Below are positions 37,149 through 48,824 of a DNA stretch of 64,000 nt, piece after piece. Source of the DNA: Cacajao melanocephalus (Eukaryota > Chordata > Mammalia > Primates > Pitheciidae). The position numbers were made by a program, and so were the translations under genes. Numbering within the stretch: position 1 is the stretch's first letter; the number at the start of each line of letters is the position of its first letter. The notes under the pieces were generated by a model. That model worked only from the letters and a program-made list of their open reading frames with translations, made no database searches and was not told where the DNA came from. The stretch is taken from positions 62,001-126,000 of the forward strand of contig CAUYLG010051940.1 in assembly GCA_963573385.1 (NCBI GenBank), read 5' to 3'.

Positions 37149-38542
37149 AATATGCAATATGTGATTAGCCATCATGCATATAATTGTGGGTATCATATGA
37201 AATTAACTTTATGTGTATTTCAGTTCTCTTTAAGAATAAGAATTCCATGCTTCTCCATGCAAATGTATTTATAATTTCAAATCAGTTAATGTAAAAAATG
37301 ATCCTCTAGTTGGATTTCAGAATATTGAGAAATATTACTAGAAAACTTGACCTGAGTTTGAATGAATCTCAAGAAAACTGCGTTTAAATTAAACATGTGA
37401 AAACTTTTAGTTTTTTGCTTTCCTTTTGGAAATGCGTATACTGTGGAATGAAAACATTCACCTAGTTAGAAAGTATCCCTAATCCACACAAATTCTGTTT
37501 TGAAGAACATCAGCTTATATTGTATATCCTTTCCAGAGTAAAATTATTAATATTGTACCACCATGAATTCATGTGTGTGCTGAAATGGAGTTTCTGTAAG
37601 AGCTAGTAGTTTTGTAGTTGTACTGTAAAAAAAATTGATTATGCATTACAAAGAATCAGCAATAAAACAAATGGATAAACATATTCTGATAAAGATAAAA
37701 AGAGATTGAAATCCTAATTTGACACTAGATTTGTGAGCACAAAGTAAATGGAAGTTGGGCCATATTTGGCATTTCTAAATAAATAATGATCAATGTTTAA
37801 TAACCTTGTGATGAAACTAATTCATCTTCTGGTTATTGACCTGTTCAGATTTTCTGTTCATATAGTATCTTCTAGGGTAACACACTTCTTCACTTTAAAC
37901 TGGTGCTTAAAAAATATCAGGCGAAGGTTTCTCTGTGGACAGGCCGATCAGTGATTAAGTTTTCTTAAGTCAGTGGAGAAATTACAAAAAATAAAGTCAG
38001 TGTTGTAAGTTTTTCACAAACGTGAACTCATTCCACTAAAAATGTCTTTATGATTGCCTTCTTTTACTTACATGTTTTTTAAATTTGCCTTTTATGAAAT
38101 GATGATGACAATAGGCATTTCTTACATTTTTGCTTTCTAAATATCCTCACTTGACAAAAGAAAAGTTGATATCATATATTGGTTCCCAATTTAAAGAAAA
38201 ATCACTAATTGGTATATTCTAGCACTTGAAAATGCTAAGCATCTACAGCTTTACTGGCTGTGAAACTACTGAAATAAAGTTATAATTATTATTAAATAGC
38301 TATTATTAAATAACTATGCCTTAATTGCCTGCCTTCACAACCACTTTGGCCACCCAATCTCCTTTCTTGGGACCCTACACCTCCTCAAAATTAAATATCT
38401 ACAAGGTTAATACCTGTCATAGCTGGGGTCACCAGGATACTTTCTGACTGCTCATGCTTTACCAGCTGTTAAATATTTTAATTAGGATCCATTCTAAATT
38501 CGAAATGCTTGGGAACCACTGGTGTCATATGAGTGTGTTATG
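37149..38542. other. Unclassified sequence
   Basis: About 1.4 kb of AT-rich DNA with no recognised gene or repeat. Confidence 0.4.
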
Positions 38543-38551
38543 TGTTTCTTT

Positions 38552-38839
<288 letters not shown>

Positions 38840-38885
38840 TGTTTCTTTAAGAAAGTCAAAAACACTATAGGCTGTCAGGTCAGGT

Positions 38886-39067
38886 AATTAAAAAAAAAAA
38901 AGTACGATTAAGTTACTGGTGACTATAGTCACCCTGTTGTGCTACCAAATAGTAGGTCTTGTTCATTCTTTCTATTTTTTTGTACCCATTAACCATCCTC
39001 CCCTCCCCTCCAGGCCCCCACTACCCTTCTTAGCCTCCAGTAACCATCTTCTTTCTTAGTCCATAGG
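38886..39067 (-). mobile_element. L1MA/L1PB-type 3' UTR fragment, antisense
   Basis: A-run, then GACTATAGTCACCCTGTTGT (38921), TTGTACCCATTAACCATCCT (38980) and CAGTAACCATCTTCTTTC (39037) read as reversed L1 3' UTR. It stops at about 39067. Confidence 0.82.
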
Positions 39068-39163
39068 CCATGTAATCTTTTAAAAACCAAATTCAAGATA
39101 ATTTGGCAACTTCTTCTTTGATAAATGTAAGGATAGGGTTGTTTTTGTCCCTTCCTAGAGAAT

Positions 39164-39584
39164 TGATACTGTTACCCTTTGTGTCTCATCTCTTCTTGAA
39201 TTGTATTCCCCATAATCCCCATGCATCAAGGGAGAGACCAGGTGGAGGCAATTTGGCCTAAAAGCAGCCACCAATTAAGAAAGCACTTAAGTTCTCTAAT
39301 TGAATCACGGGGGTGGTTCCCCAATGCCGTTATCGTGATAGTGAGTTTGTTCTTCTATTCTCACGGGATCTGATGGTTTATAAAGAGCTAGTCTCCCTTT
39401 GCTTGGCACTTTTTCCTGTTGCCTTGTGAGGAAGGTGCCTTGCTTCCTGTTCACCTTCCACCATGATTGTAAGTTTCCTGAGGGCTCCCCAGCCATGCTG
39501 AACTGTGAGTCAATTAAATCTCTCTTTTATAAATTACCCAGTCTCAGGAAATTCTTTATAGTAGTATGAAAATGGACTAATACA
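39164..39584 (+). mobile_element. MSTA/MSTB LTR with 44-bp insertion
   Basis: Sense MST LTR from TGATACTGTTACCC to GGACTAATACA, with ATCGTGATAGTGAGTTTG (39332) and CTGAACTGTGAGTCAATTAA (39499). Between AATT at 39250-39253 and AATT at 39298-39301 there are 44 bases not found in the MST pattern, so the LTR is about 421 bp. Confidence 0.87.
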
Positions 39585-39690
39585 GTAAATTGAGTCTACA
39601 GAGAGTGGTGTTCTGCTACAAAGATACCCGAAAATGTGGAAGCAACTTTGGAACTTGGTAACAGGCAGAGGATGGAAAAAGAATACAGTG
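39585..39690 (+). mobile_element. MST internal-region stub
   Basis: Starting GTAAATTGAGTCTACAGAGA, this shares ATGTGGAAGCAACTTTGGAA (39634) and ACAGGCAGAGGATGGAA with the MST internal region at 18309. It fades at about 39690; the rest of the internal part and the 3' LTR are absent. Confidence 0.82.
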
Positions 39691-40904
39691 TAAAAAATCT
39701 TGATAAATAAAAACACATGGCTTTATGCTTCCTAGAAATAATAGTTTTATGATGAGAAAGAGTAAGTAACAGGAGAGAGATGGTCATTCTGTATCTTTTC
39801 TCTCTCTCCCCAGAATTCTTCCTTCAGTAAGAGAAATATGATCTGTACAACTAGTAAGAAAAAATATGTTGCTAAAAAACCCTTGCAGCTTTGACAAGGA
39901 GCACATTTTAGACCCCCCAAAAGAGGAAAAATACCTAAAAAGACTTTAAATACATTAAAGAAAGTAAGAGAAGTTTAGAATCTTGTCTCAAATTTGTTAA
40001 AGCACATTAAAAAAATAAACTGTTGGTATATACTTGTCTTTAAAGCAAAAGATAGGAGGAGCAGAATGTGTGGTCAACTTGGCTTGACCTTTGAGCAGCT
40101 GCTGTATTAGACTTCAGAGAGAGCACGACCCCATTGCTGCAATCAAGTGACTACAGCTGGTACTGCCCCTGAATATTTAAGGTGCAGAAATGCTTAAGGT
40201 GGCTGATACTCTTTAGCATCTGAGTTACCAAAATGTTTGATGCTATCACATGACTAACATTGACATTTAAAATATAAAATTTATTTCTGTGCTCTTTGAA
40301 AACCAAGGTAGTAATTTTGATTTTGCTTTAATTTCGTGAAGGTCTGCTGATATTTCTGCAGCAGAGTTATATTGAAAGTTATCTATTGTAAGATAAACAA
40401 AACATTTTCCTGCCACATAGAGGTTTGAAAGTATTGAAAATATTATTTGGTTATGATTTAAGGTTTCACATTACTTGTCCTTAGAAGGAGTTTGGGATAG
40501 AAAGAGTTAATTGGTACACTAAAAATGAGCAGAGGAAATGTCATCGCAGGTGTTCGCTTTAATGGGGCCTTGATGGAAAGACAGGGGCCTATAAATGGGG
40601 AAATCTGTGAAAGAAAGTATTGAAATAGCTATTATAAAACAGGAGTCTGTGACAATGTAAAACTTTAATTCCTAAAATTGTTTGGCTTTTCTTGAGAATG
40701 CTTTTTTTTTTTTTTTTTTGCTAACCTCTTAATAATCCCAATTAGCTTCTTCTTATCTAGAGAGAACAGAACAATTAGAGTAAAAATTTCAGAAAAAGAA
40801 TTATTTAATCATACATAAGAAGTTACAGATTCCTCACATTCATTTCACAAACTTAGATAAAATGAGTTACTTCTCTAGGTTTTATCTATTTTTAAAGGCT
40901 TTAT
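39691..40904. other. Unclassified sequence with an 18-T run
   Basis: A homopolymer of 18 Ts lies at 40702-40719. No Alu or L1 body adjoins it. No gene or repeat is otherwise recognised. Confidence 0.45.
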
Positions 40905-41225
40905 ATATTAGGAAATTTACAACGTATACATCAGTAGAAAGAACAGTATAATGAACTATTTATCCAGCCTCAACAATTATTAACTTCCCCAGCAACTGCC
41001 TGGCTTCTAGCCCCCATTATTATTTTGTACCACGTCCTAGAGATTCTATTAATATGTATTGAATATTACTAATATTTCAAAATAATCCAAATAATAAATA
41101 TTCATTACAAATATACCTTCAACATTATCACAGCAAATATACCCTATATTATATTTATTGTGCCATAAATAAGTAACATCTTAACAAAATATCCAGTGTT
41201 CAAATTATCTGTTTATTTTTGGTTC
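40905..41225 (-). mobile_element. Possible old L1ME/L1MC-like fragment
   Basis: AACAGTATAATGAACTATTT (40942), CAGCCTCAACAATTATTAAC (40965) and AATATCCAGTGTTCAAATTA (41188) resemble a widespread old L1-associated 3' segment. Orientation is inferred from that resemblance. Diverged. Confidence 0.5.
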
Positions 41226-41358
41226 ATGTAACGTAGGACATAAGTAACACCTATACGTGTACTCAACACTTACATTAGCCGACAGACAAAATCATCTAAC
41301 ACAGAGCCTATTTTGTAATAAAGTGCTGAACATCTCATGTAACGTATTGAATACCATA

Positions 41359-41690
41359 CAGGCATACCTCAGAAATATTGTGGGTTCAGTTCTGGACCAT
41401 TGCAATAAAGTGAGTATCACAATAAAATGAGACTCACACAGTTTTGATTTCCCAGCACATATAAAAGTGATGTTTACAGGGTACTGTATTGTATTAAGTG
41501 TACAATAGCATGATGTCTAAAAAAAAGTACATACCTTAATTCAAAAAAAAGCATGAACTGAGCACCTGCTATTGGGGAAGTGGCACTGATAGACTTGCTT
41601 GACTCATGTTACCACAAACCTTTGATTTGTGGAAACTTGCAATATCTGGAAGCACAATATAGTGAGGTACAATAAACCAAGGTATGCCTA
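41359..41690 (-). mobile_element. Tigger1-derived small DNA transposon, complete
   Basis: Ends CAGGCATACCTCAG (41359) and CAAGGTATGCCTA (41678-41690) are inverted copies, flanked on both sides by TA (41357-41358 and 41691-41692), the TcMar target duplication. Interior blocks such as GACTTGCTTGACTCATGTTA (41592) match Tigger1 ends joined by a large deletion that removes the transposase. About 332 bp. Strand is given by where the transposase would lie. Confidence 0.9.
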
Positions 41691-41839
41691 TACTGTAGCC
41701 TATACTGAAAATGAGAAACAGAATGGATGTGTGGGTACTCAAAATACAGTTTCTATGGAGTTCATATCACTTTTGCATCATCAAAAAGTTGAAAAATCGT
41801 AAGGGCAACCATCACAAGTTAGGGATTGTCTGAAGTGGG

Positions 41840-42745
41840 CTTTCTTTTCTTGTTTCGGGTTTTATTATGAAAATCTCTAGTGCTTCTCTATGAAGAAAAA
41901 TTGCTGGCTTTGGGCTAGGAATTAGATATCCAATTCTATTGAGCGTTTTTTTTTATCATGGGTAAATGTTAAATTTTGTTAAGTATCTAATTTTTGATAT
42001 GCATAGAGATTTAATATGATTTTTCTCATTAGCTCTATTAGTGGTATGAATCAGCAATATTTTCCTAATATAAACTGCCTTACACTCTGGGACTAAATTA
42101 TATTTCATGATGTATTAATTTTTAATATGCTCTTGGATTCTGCTGACCAATTTAAGATTTTTTTGCACTGATATTCATAAGTGAAATTCTTCTGCAGTTG
42201 TGTTTTAGGATGCATTTTTTCAGATTTGTGGATTGATGTTATACTTACTCTACAAAGCCAATATTTTAAATATTTTTTGGGTCCTGCTTTCATTTGCTTT
42301 ACTTTGCTGGTTTTCTTTCACTAGCTTTCTGAATTGATTATTCAATATATTTTTTTTCAATTTGTATTTTTAGTCAAACAAACATTTAATGCCAGAACAT
42401 TTCTTTTATTGCCTATTTCAGTTGTCTTCTTAATTTCCCACATGTATTGTTTTTATTGTTATTTTCAAGAAATTCTGCAATTTTATTTTTTATTTCTACT
42501 GTGATCCAAGAGTTATGGTGTTTTTGTTTGGTTTTATTTTTTAATACCAGGTGGAAGGCCCTTTAAAAGTTTTTGTTATATGCCTACAGGTCCACTGCAT
42601 TATGGATAGAGAATTTTATTTGTATTATTTTTATTCTTTGTGACTGATTTTCTTGATGCTTTCTTTGTAGCCTATGTATAATAATAAACTCTCTTAAAGA
42701 TTTTATGTGCACTTGAAAACATCTTAGCTCTACACAGAGACTGTA
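41840..42745 (-). mobile_element. L1M ORF2 fragment, antisense
   Basis: Reversed L1 reverse-transcriptase region: ATTTTTAATATGCTCTTGGA (42117), GCACTGATATTCATAAGTGA (42165) and the text with CTACTGTGATCCAAGAGTTA (42497). Heavily decayed, no intact frame. The right edge near 42745 is approximate. Confidence 0.65.
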
Positions 42746-42757
42746 TTCAGGTGCTTT

Positions 42758-42916
42758 ATTCAGGTATGACATAGATTGCATCCCAGAAGCTGAGGGAAAA
42801 GACAGACTTCTTATTGGACAAAGCAAAATTATTTACTACACACTCTCATTTAATATCTAAAGTTAATCAGTGAGTTTCTTCTATTTTTCATGTGATTTTT
42901 TCTCACTAATTTCTCA
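42758..42916 (-). mobile_element. Fragment of an unassigned ERV LTR, copy A
   Basis: About 150 bases align by eye with 44250-44412: both carry CTGAG, AGACTTCTT, GGGCAA/GGACAA and TTTTTCTCA in the same order and spacing. I interpret it as the 5' part of a truncated 3' LTR of the relic whose 5' LTR lies at 43690-44412. The family is not assigned. Confidence 0.5.
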
Positions 42917-43122
42917 TAATATATAACATCCACACTTGTGTCAGTTTTGTTTTCCAGAAATAGATGATGTAGTGTAGTATATATACTACTTTAGTTGCTT
43001 TTATTTACTTGGCTATATCATCTGTGTATCTATCTCTGTCTACATCTACACCTGTCTATCTATATGTTTTAATCGGGCTTTATAATTTTCTTAATACTTT
43101 TTTCACTCTCTCAGGAGGAGAT
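42917..43122. other. Unclassified, possibly ERV internal sequence
   Basis: Lies between copy A and the MLT1. It contains TATC/TCTA-rich text (43017-43065). If the ERV interpretation holds, this is eroded internal sequence. Confidence 0.35.
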
Positions 43123-43498
43123 AGGTTATGGACTGAATATTTATGTGCTGCATGCCCCCCACCGAAATTCATGTTGAAATCGTAACTCCCAGTGTGATGA
43201 TATTAGAAAGTGAGACCTTTTGGAAATGATTAGGTCATGAGGGTAGAGTCCTCACGAATAAAATTAGTGCCCATTTAAAAGGGACTCCAGAGAGCTCACT
43301 CACCTCTTCCATCATGTGAGGACATAGTGAGAAGTTAGCTGTCTATGGACCAGAAAGGAGGCTCTTACCAGACACTATTCTGCTAGTGCCGTGATCTTGG
43401 AATTCTCAGTATCCAGAACTGTTAGAAACAAATGTTTGCTGTTTAATACATGCAGTCTCTGGTGTTTTTTATTATCGCATCCTGAACTGATTAAGACA
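43123..43498 (+). mobile_element. MLT1A/B-type MaLR LTR
   Basis: Sense LTR: GGTTATGGACTGAATATTTA (43124), TTAGGTCATGAGGGTAGAGT (43230), CTTCCATCATGTGAGGACAT (43306) and CTGATTAAGACA at the right end. It interrupts the ERV relic. About 375 bp, near full length. Confidence 0.87.
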
Positions 43499-43689
43499 AA
43501 TCCTACTGTCTTTTGGTTATATACTGTAAAAAATATTGACATTGGCTTCTCAGTTTGTTGTCCCATCATTCCTTACATCCAACATTTCATATGCAGTATT
43601 ATCTTTTTTACTCCCTACCTAGAATTGACCAAACTGCAAAAGATGAGGGCATATAGTCTTCTAGAGTGTCAAGTCTGCCAAAACTTCTG
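43499..43689. other. Unclassified, possibly ERV internal sequence
   Basis: Follows the MLT1 and precedes the LTR-like block. No retroviral domain is readable in it. Confidence 0.35.
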
Positions 43690-44412
43690 ACACCAACTGC
43701 AAGGAGTTAGGGTCCCAACTACAAATTTAGAGGAAAGAGTCCACACAAGACAACCGTCACTTCTGATACCAAATGCAAGCTTGAAGCATTCTCCAAACCA
43801 TGCTCAGCTTTGATAATTCACTAGAAAAACTCATAGAACTCACTGAAAGCTGTTATATTCACAGTTACAGTTTATTATAGGAAAAGGATAAAAATAAGCC
43901 AAAGAAGGGGCATATAAAGAAAGGTTTGCAAGGATTCCAGACACAAAACTTTTATTGGCTTCAGGTTATGTTATTCTTTTGACATTGATGTGTGACCATG
44001 TGCCTGGAGCTTTGCTAACCAGTGACACCCACCCAAGCCTTGGTATTGCAACTTTTAGTGGAGCTCTATTATACAGACATGATTAATTGACCGATTGCCC
44101 ACATGGTCAATTTCAAACTTCAGGATGCTGTGTGACCTCAAACCTCCACCCTAAATCCCATAATTGATTTTCCTGCCATAGCCAGTCTATACCCTAAGAT
44201 TATCAGGTATAACCAACTCCATCCCCCACCCCCAACTCAAGTAACAATGTTCCTGTCAAGTATGAAATAGATTGGCTTCCAGAGGCTGAGAGCAAAGCTA
44301 GACTTCTTGTTGGGCAAGGTCAAATTTTTTTACTGCATACTCTGATTTATAAATGCAATCAATGAGCTTATGTTTTGTGTGTGTGTTTTTCTCATTCATT
44401 CCTCATTTTGAT
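43690..44412 (-). mobile_element. Unassigned ERV LTR, antisense, copy B at its right end
   Basis: Read on the minus strand it has LTR features: a CAATAAAAG-like region (44-kb side of 43955), AATAAACTGTAACTGTG (about 43864-43880 reversed) as polyadenylation signal, and GTATCAGAAGTGAC / GTGTCAGAAG near its 3' end (43690-43770). This resembles ERVL/ERV1 LTRs with an NGGTGTCAGAAGTG-type end. No coding remnant is visible. Confidence 0.55.
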
Positions 44413-44494
44413 AGTAGTTCTAAGTCTATATGTAGTCATTATATATAATTGTCAATATATATAGCCATTATATACAATGCTATCTGCCTTACAG

Positions 44495-44786
44495 TTTTTT
44501 TTTTTTTGAGATGGAGTCTCGCTCTGTCGCCAGGCTGGAGTGCAGCAGCGCAATCTTGGCTCACTGCAACCTCTGACTCCCTGGTTCAAACAGTTCTCCT
44601 GCCTCAGCCTCCTGAGTAGCTGGGATTACAGGCATGCGCCACCACACCCAGCTAAATTTTATATTTTTTAATTGAGATGGGGTTTCACCATGTTGGCCAG
44701 TATGGTCTTGATATCCTGACCTGGTGATCCACCTGCCTCGGCTCCCAAAGTCCTGGGATTATAGGCATGAGCCACCTCGCCCAGCC
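44495..44786 (-). mobile_element. Alu SINE (S/Y type)
   Basis: Antisense Alu: T-run, GAGATGGAGTCTCGCTCTGT and 5' end GAGCCACCTCGCCCAGCC. TATGGTCTTGATATCCTGAC (44701) is near the Y/Sc pattern. No clear TSD. Confidence 0.93.
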
Positions 44787-44928
44787 TATAGTTATATTTT
44801 TTTAGGTATATAGGTAAATATGTTTTTTATGCACACTAGAAGTTTTTATAGTAATTCAAGAAGTAAGGAAGAGATCACATCTTCATCCAGTGGAGAGGAA
44901 GCTATAGTGGCATGGATGGATTCACCAT

Positions 44929-45007
44929 ATCAACTATGGATATCAGCTATGGAAATCACTATGGAATATCAACTATGGAAATCACTATGGATATCAGCTA
45001 CAGTGGG
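44929..45007. repeat. Imperfect 12-14-bp minisatellite
   Basis: Six imperfect units of the type ATATCAACTATGG, ATATCAGCTATGG and AAATCACTATGG follow one another. The pattern alternates between two unit types, suggesting expansion of a two-unit block. Confidence 0.85.
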
Positions 45008-45094
45008 GAGACCAAAGGTCTGACAGCAGCAGAACGGGTTACCCAGGTATAAGGCATAGGAAGACTGAATACATGGGAAGAAATACTTATCACA

Positions 45095-45440
45095 TATTAG
45101 CTTTTCTTGTTTTTTTAACATAGTTTAAAACTATAAACTTCTTTTAAATACCACTTTAGCTATAACCTTTAGGTTTCATTATATAGCATATTCATTAGTG
45201 ATCAGTTTTACATATTTTATAAATTGTATTATGATTTATTCTTGGACCTATGACTTATTTAGCAGAGTGTTTTAGATTTCACAATAAGAGCTTTCAAAAT
45301 TGCTTTCAAAATTGTTACTGTTTGCTAACTTAAGTGCATTGTGGAAAAGAACTTAGTCTGTATCATACTGATTTTTGGTATTTGTCATAATTTATGGCAT
45401 TCTGCAGTCCTAAAAGTAAGTCAGATCTAGCTATGATTTA
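45095..45440 (-). mobile_element. L1M ORF2 fragment, antisense
   Basis: CCACTTTAGCTATAACCTTT (45152), GACCTATGACTTATTTAGCA (45245) and GTGCATTGTGGAAAAGAACT (45334) read as reversed L1 ORF2. Decayed. A later ORF2 segment follows at 45776. Confidence 0.6.
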
Positions 45441-45775
45441 GGTGATCATCTCCTATAAGCTAGCAGATTAGCATTCGATTTAAGCTAAGGAGTCTTGACC
45501 TGAGATTTCTGTGTTCTACTGTGATCTTCACTTACGTCAATTTCTTGTCGTGTCTGCCAATCAAAATGTACCCTGTGCAGTAATGAGCTACATTAGAAGC
45601 TGTGTCAGGATGTCTGAGACCTCGTCATGTTGCTGATGTGCTACTCATTCATTTCTTGTTCTGCATCCTTTCTCTTTGCTAATTAAACGTGGTGAAGAAT
45701 AAGCCAATTGTGTTTTGTAAGTTATGCTGACATTTAAACCTGAAAACCACTGTGGGATCTTGCAGTTATGACTGA
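45441..45775. other. Unexplained segment inside an antisense L1M
   Basis: About 335 bases separating two L1M parts that would be nearly adjacent in an L1. I see no transposon ends, A-tail or gene. It may be a decayed insertion. Confidence 0.4.
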
Positions 45776-45910
45776 AATTTGGCTTGTTGTTTTAAAATTT
45801 TTCCTATACATTATGGAGAGATCTATGTTAAAATTTCCCTCTTGAATTAGGGTTTGTCAATACCTTCTTGCAAACTTATCAATTTTTATTGTATGTATTA
45901 AGCCATAGGT
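45776..45910 (-). mobile_element. L1M ORF2 fragment, antisense
   Basis: ACATTATGGAGAGATCTATG (45809) and TATCAATTTTTATTGTATGT (45877) resemble reversed L1 ORF2 text that normally follows the part ending near 45440. Confidence 0.55.
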
Positions 45911-45964
45911 GAGAATTTCTATAACTTCCATCAGAATTTTTCTCTATAAAATTGATTAGTAGTG

Positions 45965-46400
45965 TTAATTTATTACACAAATATTTATTGATGATTTAGT
46001 ATTTATGAGGCTTTGTTTTTGGTGCTTAGGTTATATCACCTAAAAAAACAAAGTCTCTGCTGTTATATTTGCATTTTATTGGTGGAAAAAGATGAATGAA
46101 TGCTTATATACATCAGGTAATAACAGCAATGAAGAAAACGCACAAAGGGGATTAAGAGGGATGGTGAAGTCATAGGTAAAGAGGGAACATTTGATCAGAG
46201 ACCTAAGTGAAGTGTGTGAGGGAGACTGCTTGTGGCAGAGGAAGAGCTTCCAGAGAAAGGAAATGACGAGTGCTAGGATGATGGAGAGAAAACATTCTTG
46301 GTATAGTTGAGGAAAAGCAAGGAGGCCTGTAAGAATGGAGAGAGAATGGAATGACAAAACTGAGTAAGAGAGCAAAAATAAACAAGAGTGAGGGAACAAA
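45965..46400 (-). mobile_element. L2 fragment, antisense
   Basis: ACAAATATTTATTGATGATT (45977), AGAGACCTAAGTGAAGTGTG (46197), GGCAGAGGAAGAGCTTCCAG (46235) and GAAAAGCAAGGAGGCCTGTA (46312) are the reversed L2 3' end and ORF2 end. The 110-codon minus-strand frame here is an eroded L2 frame at best. Confidence 0.8.
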
Positions 46401-46561
46401 CTGAACATCCTTGATTTACTAGAAATCTGAGATCCATGAATCAGCCCGAGCTTGCCAGAAAGAGGAGCAGATGTTAATAGGATGGAATTAAAATTTTAAA
46501 TTTTGTTGGATTGCATTTTTAACATTTGTTTATATTAAACATTGAATATATAGATGGATGG

Positions 46562-46582
46562 ATATATATATATATATATATA
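46562..46582. repeat. (AT)n microsatellite at an Alu tail
   Basis: About ten AT units directly left of the T-run of an antisense Alu, preceded by GATG repeats. On the Alu's own strand the tract follows the A-tail. Confidence 0.93.
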
Positions 46583-46584
46583 CA

Positions 46585-46876
<292 letters not shown>

Positions 46877-46892
46877 CAACTACTGAATATAT

Positions 46893-47104
46893 TTAAAATA
46901 TTCCTCTGTATATGTAAATTACCAGCACCCCTCCCCCACTAATATAATTACACTTGTGTACTTAAGCTGCCACTTAAGAATTAGAAGAGTGTCAGAATTT
47001 TAGAAGCCTCTTAAGGGCTTTTTCTGATCTTTCTCCCGTTAGCCCCCAAACTAGAGGTGGAATTTTTTTTTATTCTTTGACTTTTCTTTAAAATTTTACC
47101 ACAT
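46893..47104. other. Unclassified sequence
   Basis: About 210 bases with nothing recognised. Confidence 0.4.
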
Positions 47105-47571
47105 TTTATTGCATTGTTGTGAGGGTTAATCAGACATTATCTGGATGTGTCTGTGAGAAAGATTAGATTAATATTTAAATGGACAGACTTTGAATAAAGC
47201 AAATTATCTTCCAAAATATAGTGCGCCTTATTTAGTAAGTCGAAAGCTTTAATGGAACAGAGACTGACCTCCTTCTAGCAAGAAAGAATTCTGCTAAAAG
47301 TCTTCAGATTTGAATTGTAGCATTGTCATTCCCTGGGCCTTTAGCCTACTGGCCTATGCTGTAGATTTTATACTTGTCGGCTTTCTTAATTGCATGAACC
47401 AATTCCTTGAAAAAACTCTCTCTCTCTCTCTAAGTCTCTCTCTCTATATAGATAGATATCTATATATACACATGCACACTTGATATATATGATATATATG
47501 TGTCAAAACATGTAATATATGTAGACACACATCTTTTTGATTCTGTTTCTCTAGAGAACCCTGACTTATAC
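47105..47571 (+). mobile_element. ERVL-type LTR, family not assigned
   Basis: Sense blocks in order: ATTATCTGGATGTGTCTGTG (47136), ACAGACTTTGAATAAAGCAA (47182), GAGACTGACCTCCTTCTAGC (47259), GAACCAATTCCTTG (47396) and the right end GTTTCTCTAGAGAACCCTGA (47545). A CT/TA simple repeat (47417-47470) sits where this LTR family commonly has one. Confidence 0.7.
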
Positions 47572-47956
47572 AATTGCCAAACAAAATTTATATTCAACAT
47601 ATTTTTTCTGAGTGCATATCAGTGAGGTATTTACATTCTATACCAGAAACCACTGCATTAGAGAATGCACAGTCAGCAACAAATTTTAAGTAAGGAAATG
47701 CCTTGATTCTACTGTATTAATAAGTTTTGTAAATTACAAAACTTACACAATGATCAAATTGAAGTAGCATTAAATAAAACATACAAATAAACATTTTAAT
47801 TCTTTAGTGTATCACCCTTACAGACTCATTCAAATATACATACCTTACTTTAGACAATAGAAGTTCAAAAGCAATGTTTAGTAGAGGAATCTCATGATGA
47901 AATCAGTGCTTCAGTGAGATCATTCTGGGTGTGGCAAGGAAGAGGTTGGAGTAGAG
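47572..47956. other. Unclassified sequence
   Basis: No gene or confident repeat is recognised. Confidence 0.4.
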
Positions 47957-48096
47957 CAGCATTTCTCACACTTAACTGCCCTTTAGGATTAGGATTGCAC
48001 TGAAAGCTTTAATGAAATGTCTATCCTGGAAATATTTAAGTAATTAAAAAAAACAACTATGCCAGGAGATCCTGTTGTCAAGTGTTCAGACCGCTG
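47957..48096. mobile_element. Possible MER5-like hAT remnant
   Basis: CAGCATTTCTCACACTTA at the left and AGTGTTCAGACCGCTG at the right resemble MER5 inverted termini, and the length fits. The flanking octamers do not match, so this is weak. Confidence 0.35.
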
Positions 48097-48339
48097 AGCC
48101 AAGGCAATTTAAGTGAAGGGAAATGTTTACATTTAAGAAGTAATTGCAAAATAGAATTGCATGACCTGATGGCCAGCTGGACATGGAATAGTGAAAAATA
48201 AAAGACAACTCTGAGAATTCTAACTTAGATGACTAAACAAATGCATGATAAGCCAACAGTTGTGTCACTATGTATTAGGCTAAGTGGCAGATATCTGGCA
48301 AATATCTATTAATTAATTTAATCTTACCTTTTCACCAAA

Positions 48340-48735
48340 CTCACTTTCCTTTCCTCCTGTGCACAGAGCTAGGCTGTATATTCCAGTCTGTTTTGCAGTT
48401 AGACCATGTGACCAATTTTTTTTTCCCCCTGAAGAAATGTTGGCTGAAATAATGTAAACTATTGTGAGGTTTGGCCCATAAAAACAAGAAATTTTAGGAA
48501 ATCCTCTCGTTTAAAAAATTTTTTTTCTTCAATTTGAGACTGATGCCTGGGATGTGTTAGAGACTGCATATTTTTCTTCTTTCCTGTGTTCCTGAATGAA
48601 TAAAGAAGGGCAGAGCATTATAACTTTTTTCCCTCCTGCCATTGAAATTCAAGGGAGTGAGAGATAAATTCTTGTTTTGTGAAGTCATTGAGATTTCTGG
48701 GTTTTTCTGTTATAGCAGCTAGTGTTGCCTTAATA
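48340..48735 (+). mobile_element. Possible ancient LTR or MER-type repeat
   Basis: GTTAGACCATGTGACCAATT (48399), GAATGAATAAAGAAGGGCAG (48594) and AGTCATTGAGATTTCTGGGT (48683) followed by GTTATAGCAGCTAGTG recall a common mammalian repeat ending. The family is not named. Confidence 0.4.
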
Positions 48736-48824
48736 ATTCTACAAAATAAGTACGGTCGTTAGGCTTATTTTAAAGATTAATATAGCAGAGAGAATAGTTT
48801 TTTTGTGGAAAGATATTAAGCTGC

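Noticed and set aside
40702..40719. 18-T run as the tail of an antisense Alu or L1
   Set aside because: No Alu or L1 body follows on the right; it is treated as a homopolymer only.
44900..45010. CRISPR-like array
   Set aside because: The repeats are short, imperfect and adjacent without spacers, in primate nuclear DNA; this is a minisatellite.
46076..46408. 110-codon minus-strand frame
   Set aside because: Lies in an antisense L2 fragment; at most an eroded L2 frame.
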